From Sporosarcina pasteurii (GTDB lineage: Bacteria; Bacillota; Bacilli; Bacillales_A; Planococcaceae): a DNA stretch of 64,000 bases. Of the stretch, positions 15,390 to 23,240 are shown piece after piece. The stretch is taken from the NCBI RefSeq assembly GCF_041295575.1, contig NZ_CP160452.1:2356001-2420000 (forward strand), read 5' to 3'. Under the pieces are notes generated by a model. It did no database searches, was not told the origin of the DNA, and saw nothing but the letters and a program-made list of their open reading frames with translations. The position numbers and the translations under genes are program-made. Numbering within the stretch: position 1 is the stretch's first letter; every line of letters begins with the position of its first letter.

Positions 15390-16943
15390 TTATATTGTCA
15401 CAAATTCGCTTAATGCACGACGTAATATTTTTCCTGTCGTATTTTTCGGAAGTTCATCCAAAAACTCGATTTGCTTTGGGACTTTATATTTCACAAGTCG
15501 TTCTGCACAATAAGCGGTTAATTGCTCGATATCTGCTTTTGCTCCTTCTTTCAAAACGACAAATGCATGAACGGCTTCCCCAAAATCCACGTCTGGCACG
15601 CCGATGACTGCCGCTTCCACAACATCTTCATGCGTAAATAGGACCTCTTCTACTTCCCGAGGATAAACATTATACCCGCCGACAATGACTAAATCTTTTT
15701 TTCGGTCTACGATATAAAAGTAACCGTTTTCATCACGACGCGCTAAATCCCCTGTATAAAGCCATCCATCACGAAGTGCGACTTCCGTTTCTTCAGGCAT
15801 TTTATAATACCCTTTCATCACATTCGGACCACGTACAATCAGTTCCCCAACTTCACCGTCCGGCACTTCCTCCCCCAGCTCGTTCACGACCTTATTTTCG
15901 ACATTCACAATATTTGTGCCGATTGATCCTGGAATGCGTTCACTTTCTATCGGATTAAAACAAGTTACTGGAGAAGCTTCCGATAAACCATACCCTTCCG
16001 AAACTCTTACATCAAACTTCTCTTCAAAATTATGCAATAATGCGACTGGCAATGATGCACCACCTGAAATGGCTAATCGGACTGATTCAAAATCTTCTTT
16101 TTTCCCTTCAGGATATTGGTATAAGAAATTGTACATCGTCGGCACCCCTGCAAAAACCGTCGCCTTTTTCTCTTTAATCATGTTAAATACCTCTGCCGGG
16201 CTAAATCGTGGAACGAGTAAAATTTCAGCTCCTCTTAATAGCGGTGCATTGACAACAACTGTGAGTGCAAACACATGGAACACCGGTAACGTCGCAACCA
16301 TGCGATCCCCTTCTTTAAACCCAAGATATTCAGCAACATCTTTCGCATTCGAATATAGATTTTTATGCGTCAACATCGCCCCTTTTGGACTGCCAGTCGT
16401 CCCAGATGTATACAAAATGATTGCTGTATCATCCTCTTCCACAGGTACTGGATCAAATTCAGAATTCCCTCTTGCAATCAGCTGACTATATAGAGACACT
16501 CTACTTTTCAACTGTTCAGGTAAACTTGCAACTTTTTCTGGAGTCGATTGTTCAGTTTCACAAATGATATAATGTTGGACAGTGGTGAATACATTTGCAG
16601 CTTGTTCAATCAGCGGCAAGAGAGCATCTATTGCCACAACGACTTTAGCATCACTATTGTGGATAATGTACGAAATTTCATCTGGTGTATATATTGGATT
16701 AATTGGAATTGCTGTCGCACCTAGTCGCATCGTCGCGTACAGTGAATGGAGAAAATGAGGCGTATTGCCAAGTAAAAAAGCAACATGGTCTCCTTTTTGA
16801 ACGCCTAATTCTGCTAAAGCTGATGCTAATTTTGACACCAAACCATTAAATTCCCCATACGTCGTATCTTGTCCCATAAAGTGATAAGCAATTTTGTCAG
16901 GTTGTGCTAATGCAGTTTCACGTACAGTTGAAACTAAATTCAT
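15390..16943 (-). CDS. lcfB: long-chain fatty-acid-CoA ligase
   Basis: Activates fatty acids with ATP and CoA for beta-oxidation. It has 517 aa, starting MNLVSTVRETALAQPDKIAY; this ATG follows AAGGGG by eight nt, and the longer frame upstream would cross the operator. AMP-binding motifs: YTSGTTGSPKGAMLTHKN (P-loop), GYGLSEASPVTCFNP and GWLYTGDLARRDENGY. The C-terminal lysine region is PKNTTGKILRRAL. It resembles YhfL/LcfB, a member of the FadR regulon in B. subtilis, and a FadR-like site lies just upstream. Confidence 0.93.
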   Translation of the reverse strand: MNLVSTVRETALAQPDKIAYHFMGQDTTYGEFNGLVSKLASALAELGVQKGDHVAFLLGNTPHFLHSLYATMRLGATAIPINPIYTPDEISYIIHNSDAKVVVAIDALLPLIEQAANVFTTVQHYIICETEQSTPEKVASLPEQLKSRVSLYSQLIARGNSEFDPVPVEEDDTAIILYTSGTTGSPKGAMLTHKNLYSNAKDVAEYLGFKEGDRMVATLPVFHVFALTVVVNAPLLRGAEILLVPRFSPAEVFNMIKEKKATVFAGVPTMYNFLYQYPEGKKEDFESVRLAISGGASLPVALLHNFEEKFDVRVSEGYGLSEASPVTCFNPIESERIPGSIGTNIVNVENKVVNELGEEVPDGEVGELIVRGPNVMKGYYKMPEETEVALRDGWLYTGDLARRDENGYFYIVDRKKDLVIVGGYNVYPREVEEVLFTHEDVVEAAVIGVPDVDFGEAVHAFVVLKEGAKADIEQLTAYCAERLVKYKVPKQIEFLDELPKNTTGKILRRALSEFVTI

Positions 16944-16968
16944 TTTTACATCCCCTTCTCCCTTTAAA

Positions 16969-16984
16969 ATGAATAACCATTCAT
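16969..16984 (-). promoter_or_regulatory. FadR-like operator upstream of lcfB
   Basis: ATGAATAACCATTCAT is a near-perfect palindrome (ATGAAT/ATTCAT with a short centre) 26 nt before the lcfB start. Read on the minus strand it agrees with most positions of the Bacillus FadR consensus TGAATGAMTANTCATTCA. Position and target gene fit repression relieved by long-chain acyl-CoA. Confidence 0.65.
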
Positions 16985-17099
16985 TCCCCTTCACGTAACA
17001 TTATATATAAAATCTTCTGAACAAACAACCTATTTCGATATAATAAGATAACTACTTAGTAGAACTTGATCTGTATTCCTACTCCAAATACTAAGCATT

Positions 17100-17135
17100 A
17101 ATAAAAGCATCGAGCAACTATCCCGATGCTTTTAT
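17100..17135. terminator. terminator overlapping the bceB stop codon
   Basis: Stem AAAAGCATCG/CGATGCTTTT closed by an 11-nt loop. The stop codon of the permease gene (17118-17120) lies in the loop, so the last codons form one arm. On the minus strand it ends in TTTTATT. Confidence 0.85.
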
Positions 17136-19052
17136 ATGCACTAAATAACGCCAACGAATTAAATAGAAATACATCCATTGCATAAAAGTGAAACCAATCA
17201 AAACGATGGCCAATTCTTTCACAATAGATATCTCCGCAAGCGCATCCCAAATCACTTGTAAAGACAAAAATGCAAATGAACTATGAAGAAAAGCAACCCC
17301 CCACGGAAAGAAAAATTGAGGAATCAGTTGGCGATTAACTATCTTTTTCAACTCATAATCTGTAAGCCCTAAACGGCGCAGCACATCAAACTTCTTTCTT
17401 TCTTGCGCCAAACTCGTATATAACTGAAAGTAAATAAAACTCCCCGTCGCAAGAAAAAAGACACCTGCCAATAACAATCCGATAAATAGCAACAACGAAA
17501 ACGTCATACGAATAATCGAATAGCTAAGCCCTGGATTGTCAAATGCATAAGGAAGCGTTCCTTTTGATTCTAATAAAAAAGATTCAGTGACTGTATCACT
17601 GATGGATAAGCCGATATCTTTTGTCTTTTGCCACTCCGGAATATGAAATGCATAATAATTAAACGAAGTGTCCTTTCCTCTCAAAGTACTAAACACTACC
17701 CGTTGATAGTCCCTATTATTTAAGACAATTACATTTGACCCAATCGAATACGAAGGAAATAATTGATAAGGATAAGCTCCGTCAATCTTAACCTTTACAT
17801 GACTATCTCCCAACTCGGTCTTAACCACTCTTTCATTCAAATTCTTATAAGATGAATTTGACTGCGGCAAGAATAGCGCTTCGCCTTCGTCTAAATGAAT
17901 CGACAAATGGTCTAAATGATTGGCTAACTGATTCACTTGATCCAAGCTTAAAATATTTACGGTACTATCTGAAAAAGAAGATACTTGCTGGATAACTTTG
18001 AATTTCGTTAATGAATAGGCAATCTCTTCCTCATTTAATTCATGAGTAAGTTGGGCGATATGTTTGGCTTCCTCGATATTTTCAGGGTGACTCACATACA
18101 CAAGCCCAAGTGGATTCATCGCACGGTACTGTGAAGCAAATGACGTTAATGACGCGAGTGTTCCAACAGACATAAATGCGATGGTCGATACAATTGTGAC
18201 AATAAAAAACATCCGTGCATTTTCACGCAACCGAATAATTCCGGAAGAAATAGAGAGTAGCCTAGAATGTTGCCAATATATTCTTCGACTCGACCTCAAC
18301 CTTTGAAGGAATAACGGCGCCGAATCCGTAAAGAAAAAGTACGTCCCCAGCGTTGCGATGGGCGGTAATAAGATAAAGAGTTTTAGAACGATTGCATTAG
18401 ACGTTAACGTTGCCAATACATATGAAAGGCCAAGAAGTAAGATACCTAAATACCCGCGAACTTTTGAATAGGTATATTGGTTATCATCCTTCCTTTCTCC
18501 ACGTATTAAATCAGCAATTTTACCCGATTTAATAAACACCGGAGCAATGAATGAAATTAAAATAAACAAACTAAAAAAAGCACCAATAGTCAATGCAAAA
18601 GGTTTCCACGATACATATAGCGGCAAGGATGGCAACATAACAATTTCACGTACGATCATAAAAAAGAATTTTGAAAACGTAAATCCTAATCCAGTACCAA
18701 CCCCAATCGCGGCTGTGCCAATTAACATCGTTTCCAAAAAAATCAAACGGCTTATTTGCCTTTTCTCCATCCCAAGATGAAGTAGAATGCCAAACTCCCT
18801 GGAGCGTGCTTGAAGAAATGCACGCATAGAATAAAATAAAAAAAAGACAGTAAAAATATATAAAATAATTTCAGCGATGCCCATTCCTACAATCGCAAAT
18901 TCCTGAACAAATTTGTCTTCAATCGTCGGGTGAAATAAAAGCATCGAATATAGAAAAAAGACCATAACTGAAAAAACACTTGCCATAAAAAAAGCAGCAT
19001 AAATACGACGGTTTCGAACGACATTACGATAAGCGAATTGTCGAAAGGTCAT
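17118..19052 (-). CDS. bceB: BceB-type ABC transporter permease (FtsX family)
   Basis: 644-aa membrane protein with about ten predicted helices: one near residue 20, three by residue 160, further ones at 200-310, then a large extracellular domain (about 310-515) before the last three to four helices. That layout defines BceB-type permeases, which sense and detoxify cell-wall-active peptides such as bacitracin by freeing lipid II-cycle targets. The N-terminus MTFRQFAYRNVVRNRRIYAA is typical. It overlaps the ATPase gene by 29 nt. The peptide recognised cannot be told from sequence. Confidence 0.92.
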   Translation of the reverse strand: MTFRQFAYRNVVRNRRIYAAFFMASVFSVMVFFLYSMLLFHPTIEDKFVQEFAIVGMGIAEIILYIFTVFFLFYSMRAFLQARSREFGILLHLGMEKRQISRLIFLETMLIGTAAIGVGTGLGFTFSKFFFMIVREIVMLPSLPLYVSWKPFALTIGAFFSLFILISFIAPVFIKSGKIADLIRGERKDDNQYTYSKVRGYLGILLLGLSYVLATLTSNAIVLKLFILLPPIATLGTYFFFTDSAPLFLQRLRSSRRIYWQHSRLLSISSGIIRLRENARMFFIVTIVSTIAFMSVGTLASLTSFASQYRAMNPLGLVYVSHPENIEEAKHIAQLTHELNEEEIAYSLTKFKVIQQVSSFSDSTVNILSLDQVNQLANHLDHLSIHLDEGEALFLPQSNSSYKNLNERVVKTELGDSHVKVKIDGAYPYQLFPSYSIGSNVIVLNNRDYQRVVFSTLRGKDTSFNYYAFHIPEWQKTKDIGLSISDTVTESFLLESKGTLPYAFDNPGLSYSIIRMTFSLLLFIGLLLAGVFFLATGSFIYFQLYTSLAQERKKFDVLRRLGLTDYELKKIVNRQLIPQFFFPWGVAFLHSSFAFLSLQVIWDALAEISIVKELAIVLIGFTFMQWMYFYLIRWRYLVHIKASG

Positions 19053-19797
19053 GATGGCCCCCTAAAAGCGATAGAACGTTTAGAATCCGTTGATAAAACG
19101 TTTGTCTACGTTCATCTTTGTAAATTTCATTGAAAAACTCACCGTCTTTTATAAATAAAACCCGATCACAATAACTCGCGGCTATCGGATCATGCGTCAC
19201 CATAATAATCGTTGTTCGTTCATCTTGATTCACTTGACTTAATAATTCCAATACATCTTTCGCTGATTTCGAATCAAGATTTCCAGTTGGTTCGTCTGCC
19301 AATATAATTTTCGGCTTATGAATGAGTGCCCGGCCGATTGCAGTTCGCTGCGCCTGTCCACCCGATAGCTCATCTGGTCGATTGTTTACAATCTCGGTTA
19401 AACGAAGTTTCTGAACCAATTCAGCAACACGACGTTCCATTTCTTCTACGGGTAAGCCGTCTAATGTCAGTGGTAAAACGATATTTTCTTCAACTGTTAA
19501 CATATTCAGTAAGTTAATATCTTGAAAAACAAACCCTAAATGACGACGGCGAAACAAAGCCAATTCATTTTCAGACAAACTGTCCGGCTCGACTCCATCA
19601 ATGATAAGCCCACCATACGTCGGCAAGTCGATGGTTGCAATCATATTTAATAAGGTTGTTTTTCCACTACCAGATGGGCCCATAACCGCAATAAACTCAC
19701 CTTCCATCGCATTAAAACTAAGTCGATTTAATGCACGCTTCATCACTTTACTTTCATAAATCTTCGTGACTTCCGTCAACTTTACGAGTGGCTCCAA
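19024..19797 (-). CDS. bceA: BceA-type ABC transporter ATP-binding protein
   Basis: ATPase of the Bce peptide-resistance transporter, about 257 aa. Walker A is MGPSGSGKTTLLNM, the signature is LSGGQAQRTAIGRAL, Walker B is IILADEPTGNLDS, and the H-loop is VTHDP. TTG at 19797 is favoured since AAGGGGG lies eight nt upstream; an in-frame ATG at 19818 would have no ribosome binding site. The gene overlaps the end of the kinase gene and the start of the permease gene, indicating tight coupling. Confidence 0.94.
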   Translation of the reverse strand: MEPLVKLTEVTKIYESKVMKRALNRLSFNAMEGEFIAVMGPSGSGKTTLLNMIATIDLPTYGGLIIDGVEPDSLSENELALFRRRHLGFVFQDINLLNMLTVEENIVLPLTLDGLPVEEMERRVAELVQKLRLTEIVNNRPDELSGGQAQRTAIGRALIHKPKIILADEPTGNLDSKSAKDVLELLSQVNQDERTTIIMVTHDPIAASYCDRVLFIKDGEFFNEIYKDERRQTFYQRILNVLSLLGGHHDLSTIRLS

Positions 19798-20797
19798 CGT
19801 CCGTACCCCCTTCCCCATTTTTAAACAATAAAGTCACTTCTGTACCAACACCCATCTCAGATTCAATCATTAAAGGATGGCCTAGTTTCTCACATACTTC
19901 AGAAGCGATATATAAGCCCATTCCTGTTGATTCTCCTGTTAATCGTCCATTCTCGCCAGTAAAAAAAGCGTTCGTAATCCGATTTAAATCAGAGGTTGGA
20001 ATTCCAATCCCTTCATCACGGACCGACATGCGTACACCTTCCTCAGTAAACTTTCCAGTCAAGTAAATCCGTTTTCCTTTTTCAAAAGTATATTTGACTG
20101 CATTTGTAATAAATTGGCCAATAACGATTTTCAACCATTTCCGATCACTTGCGATAATTAGCGTTTCGTCTATTTCAAGTACTGGAAAAATGCGATTCGT
20201 GATAAGTAGTCTTTTATGTGCAGTGATCGTTTCTTGCACGAGTTGCTGTAAATTGATTTTTTCAATTGTCATATCACGCTCGAAAGTTTCTAAACTTGCG
20301 TTAACGAGCACCGTATCAAGTCCAGCTTGTAACCGTTCAAGTTCTTCACCAACACTTTGCCGATCGATTTCTTCTTCCTGAACCAATAAATTAATCACAG
20401 AAATGGGCGTTTTCATTTGATGAACCCAATGATTCATAAATTCAATTTGACGACTTTGAGAGGAGTATAATGTTTGTGCCTCGTCTTGATAGATTTTATA
20501 TAAACTTCTCGTATAATTTGCGACTAGTTGATGTTCCGGACCTTGTGCATGTTGTATCAATGCGTCCTCCATTCTAGACGGTTGCCGCACAATTGCTGCG
20601 TAAAAAGAACGGCGCATAATATATTTTCCACCTAGAAAGGCAAATGTAAATAAGACAGTCATCACCAATGCATAGATGAATATGTCATACCCGCGAAATC
20701 CATCTAACCAAAATAATAATAATAAAAACAGAATAAGAAAGCCTTGAAACAGTAAAAATGATAAATGATCTTTTAAAAATAACTGGATTGCTTTCAT
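19754..20797 (-). CDS. bceS: BceS-type intramembrane-sensing histidine kinase
   Basis: 347 aa. Two N-terminal membrane helices (about residues 12-32 and 38-58) are joined by only a few residues, so the kinase has no extracellular sensor and relies on the BceAB transporter as the sensor. H-box HWVHQMKTPISVINLL, N-box QFITNAVKYTFEKG, then RDEGIGIPTSDLNRI and TGMGLYIASEVCEKLG. Its start overlaps the regulator stop by 4 nt. Confidence 0.94.
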   Translation of the reverse strand: MKAIQLFLKDHLSFLLFQGFLILFLLLLFWLDGFRGYDIFIYALVMTVLFTFAFLGGKYIMRRSFYAAIVRQPSRMEDALIQHAQGPEHQLVANYTRSLYKIYQDEAQTLYSSQSRQIEFMNHWVHQMKTPISVINLLVQEEEIDRQSVGEELERLQAGLDTVLVNASLETFERDMTIEKINLQQLVQETITAHKRLLITNRIFPVLEIDETLIIASDRKWLKIVIGQFITNAVKYTFEKGKRIYLTGKFTEEGVRMSVRDEGIGIPTSDLNRITNAFFTGENGRLTGESTGMGLYIASEVCEKLGHPLMIESEMGVGTEVTLLFKNGEGGTDVGATRKVDGSHEDL

Positions 20798-21498
20798 TGC
20801 TCTTCCGCATCCGGTACGAAGCGATAACCAGCACCCCGCACTGTTTCAATTGTCGATTTTATATGATAATCCGCAAGTTTCTTTCTGACGCGTGTCATAT
20901 TCACATTTAACGTATTCTCATCGACAAATGATTGGTCGTCCCATAATTGCTCCAATAAAATATCACGTGAAACCACTTTTGGAGAGGCTTCAAGCAGCAG
21001 TTCTAAAATAATGCATTCCTTTTTTTGAAGTGGCACCACTTCGTCAAAGACGTACAACTCCATTCTTTCAATATATAAATGAAGCGCCCCTACCTGTACT
21101 GTTCGTTCAGACTGCACAGCGGCATACTCCCCAAATGATCTACGTAAATGACTTCGTATCTTTGCGAGCACAATTTCATAATGAAAAGGTTTCGTGATAA
21201 AATCATCTCCGCCATTTTCCAACGCAAATACTTGATCCATATCCCCGGAACGTGCCGATATGAAAATAATTGGACAAGTCGTATGTAAACGCAATTGACG
21301 ACACCAGTAATAACCGTCATATGCAGGTAAATTGATATCAAGCAGAATGAGGTGGGGACGAAATGCAAGACACTCTTCCACCACTCGGTCAAAGTCTTCA
21401 ATAATCGCCACCTCGTATTGATATTTACGAAGAGTATCAGCTAGCAACTCCGCAATTTTGCGATCATCTTCTACTATGAAAATTCGATGCTTCTCCAT
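20794..21498 (-). CDS. bceR: BceR-type response regulator (OmpR family)
   Basis: 234 aa, starting MEKHRIFIVEDDRKIAELL; the ATG at 21498 follows AAGGAGGAG. The receiver domain has the acidic pair at residues 11-12, phospho-Asp in LILLDINLPAYDG, Thr/Ser in IIFISARS and Lys in FITKPFHYE. The winged-helix DNA-binding domain follows (NTLNVNMTRVRKKL, ETVRGAGYRFV). First gene of the regulator-kinase-ATPase-permease operon; it probably activates bceAB. Confidence 0.95.
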   Translation of the reverse strand: MEKHRIFIVEDDRKIAELLADTLRKYQYEVAIIEDFDRVVEECLAFRPHLILLDINLPAYDGYYWCRQLRLHTTCPIIFISARSGDMDQVFALENGGDDFITKPFHYEIVLAKIRSHLRRSFGEYAAVQSERTVQVGALHLYIERMELYVFDEVVPLQKKECIILELLLEASPKVVSRDILLEQLWDDQSFVDENTLNVNMTRVRKKLADYHIKSTIETVRGAGYRFVPDAEEQ

Positions 21499-21650
21499 GA
21501 ATAACTCCTCCTTACGCAATACTTTTAGTATACCACGAACCCCCCTTAGCTAGAAAAGAGAACCTGGTTTCCATATTTCTTCATTCTTTCCAGTTATGAA
21601 CCTGACTCTAGCTGTTTTGAATGAGTTTTATGGCGGAGCCTTGTCAACAC

Positions 21651-21681
21651 AAAAAGCCTAACGCGCACGTTAGGCTTTTTC
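21651..21681. terminator. terminator downstream of lplJ (bidirectional form)
   Basis: Stem AAAGCCTAACG/CGTTAGGCTTT with a CGCA loop, A-run on one side and TTTTT on the other. It ends 14 nt from the lplJ stop. The bce operon starts on its other side, also leftward. Confidence 0.9.
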
Positions 21682-21694
21682 ACGTTTTTACATA

Positions 21695-22687
21695 TTAATA
21701 AATCAGCTGGACAAACTCTTCCATTGTGATGCCGCCGAGATAGGTAGGCACGTCAATTTCAGAAAGCGCTTCTTCAATCGATTCCCTATTATAGGTAACT
21801 CCGCGTAACTTCTCTTGAACTTTTTCGATTTCGCCGATGCCAAAGAAATCACCGAAAATAGAAATATCTTCTATAACACCCTTATTCACTTGAAGCCTAA
21901 CGTCAATGCTTCCAACAGGAAAACGATGTGAATGCTGCATATTAAATTTAGGAGATTTTCCGTAATTCCAGTCCCAATTTGCATAACGTTCTCTCGATAA
22001 TTCATGAATATTTTCCCAATCTTCATCCGTTAACTCTTTGTACTTAATATTTTCTTCTCCGCCGAAAATCGATTTCAATATTTCAAGACGGAACTCTTCA
22101 ATTGTCATTGGTTCCTGTAAGAACTCAGAAATATTCGCAACGCGACTACGAATCGATTTGATCCCTTTAGATTCAATTTTATCTTTACGTACTTTTAACG
22201 CTGATACAACTGTATCAATTTCTGTATCAAACATTAATGTTCCGTGACTAAACATCCGTCCCTGTGTTGCAAACTGTGCATTTCCGGATATTTTTCGCCC
22301 TTCAACGAGCAAGTCATTACGTCCAATCAGCTCTGCTTTCACACCGATCTTACTCAGCGCTTCAACTACTGGTTCTGTAAATTTCTCAAAGTTTCGGAAC
22401 GACTCTCCGTCGTCTTTTGTAATAAAACTATAATTTAAATTCCCCAAATCATGGTATACCGCTCCGCCGCCTGATAACCGACGGACAACTTTAATGCCAT
22501 TCTTCTCAACAAAATCTGTATCGATCTCTTCAATCGTGTTTTGATTTTTCCCGACGATGATAGACGGCTCGTTTATGTAAAACAGAAGGAATGAATCTTC
22601 CTCGATATCCATCGTACGAAGAACATACTCTTCGATTGCAAGGTTAATTTGTGGGTCTGTAATCCCTTTATTATCAATAAAATACAA
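21695..22687 (-). CDS. lplJ: lipoate-protein ligase
   Basis: Activates free lipoate with ATP and attaches it to lipoyl domains such as GcvH and the 2-oxoacid dehydrogenase E2 subunits. It has 330 aa, starting MYFIDNKGITDPQINLAIEE. The catalytic-fold marks RRLSGGGAVYHDLGNLNYSF and the adenylate-binding segment DLLVEGRKISGNAQF are intact. The C-terminal accessory domain (about residues 250-330) is present, as in LplJ. Its neighbours yhfH and the haem genes match the B. subtilis yhf region. Confidence 0.95.
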   Translation of the reverse strand: MYFIDNKGITDPQINLAIEEYVLRTMDIEEDSFLLFYINEPSIIVGKNQNTIEEIDTDFVEKNGIKVVRRLSGGGAVYHDLGNLNYSFITKDDGESFRNFEKFTEPVVEALSKIGVKAELIGRNDLLVEGRKISGNAQFATQGRMFSHGTLMFDTEIDTVVSALKVRKDKIESKGIKSIRSRVANISEFLQEPMTIEEFRLEILKSIFGGEENIKYKELTDEDWENIHELSRERYANWDWNYGKSPKFNMQHSHRFPVGSIDVRLQVNKGVIEDISIFGDFFGIGEIEKVQEKLRGVTYNRESIEEALSEIDVPTYLGGITMEEFVQLIY

Positions 22688-22755
22688 TTTAATATCGCCC
22701 CTTCAAAATAGACTCTATCCTATTTTATCTAAAAACTTCAAAAATGTGTTGACAT

Positions 22756-22783
22756 TTGACTCGTTGTTATAATACACTATAAA
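22756..22783 (+). promoter_or_regulatory. candidate sigma-A promoter of the yhfH pair
   Basis: TTGACT, 16 bp, TATAAA, followed after about 45 nt by the first yhfH start. A better -35 (TTGACA, 22749-22754) exists but does not give normal spacing to a good -10. Confidence 0.45.
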
Positions 22784-22829
22784 TATACCAAGCAGTACTA
22801 GTACACAAGGGTAAAGGAGATGAGAATAA

Positions 22830-22955
22830 ATGTTAGTAAACGTCCTTGATTTTTTCAAAAATCTACCTGCTAAATTATGCGGAACATGTGGCGAAGAAAT
22901 GGTTGAACAACACGACTGCTATACAAACAAATGCGATAAATGTAACAGTCTTTAA
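22830..22955 (+). CDS. yhfH: YhfH family zinc-ribbon-like small protein, copy 1 (41 aa)
   Basis: 41 residues starting MLVNVLDFFKNLPAKLC. Five cysteines: CGTC at 17-20 and C30, C35, C38 (DCYTNKCDKC), consistent with binding one zinc. Motif NLPAK and the EEMVEQHDCY core are those of the YhfH family found beside lplJ/gltT in Bacillus. GGAGA lies upstream. Too short for most gene callers. Function is unknown. It is followed by a close duplicate. Confidence 0.85.
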   Translation: MLVNVLDFFKNLPAKLCGTCGEEMVEQHDCYTNKCDKCNSL

Positions 22956-23003
22956 TTAAACTTCGGTTTTCCGAATAATAAATTGCTAGGGGATGAATTC
23001 AGC

Positions 23004-23129
23004 ATGCTTGAAAACATTATTGAGTTTTTTAAAAATCTACCTGCAAAAATATGTGTAACTTGTGGTGAGGAAATTGTTGAACAACATGATTGCTATGGAA
23101 ATAAATGTGACTCCTGTAACATTCTATAA
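23004..23129 (+). CDS. yhfH: YhfH family small protein, copy 2 (41 aa)
   Basis: 41 residues starting MLENIIEFFKNLPAKIC, with every cysteine of copy 1 kept (C17, C20, C30, C35, C38). It differs mainly in the first seven residues and near the end. AGGGGATG provides a ribosome binding site. It starts 48 nt after copy 1 and ends just before a terminator, so the two form one short transcript. Tandem duplication is evident. Confidence 0.85.
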   Translation: MLENIIEFFKNLPAKICVTCGEEIVEQHDCYGNKCDSCNIL

Positions 23130-23137
23130 AATAAATT

Positions 23138-23183
23138 AGCAGCTACGGAATTAGATAAATGTCCGGTAGCTGCTCTTTTTTTA
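23138..23183 (+). terminator. terminator of the yhfH pair
   Basis: Stem AGCAGCTAC/GTAGCTGCT with inner pairing, followed by CTTTTTTT. Confidence 0.92.
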
Positions 23184-23206
23184 ACTTCATACGATATTTC
23201 TTACAT

Positions 23207-23232
23207 TAAAAAAACCACCAAAAAATTGGTGG
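23207..23232 (-). terminator. terminator of hemY
   Basis: Minus-strand stem CCACCAA/TTGGTGG with a short T loop and trailing T-run, 9 nt after the hemY stop codon. Confidence 0.88.
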
Positions 23233-23240
23233 CTTAAAAT

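Noticed and set aside
22749-22775. TTGACA...TATAAT as the yhfH promoter
   Set aside because: The spacer is only 13-14 bp; TTGACT with TATAAA at 16 bp is more credible.
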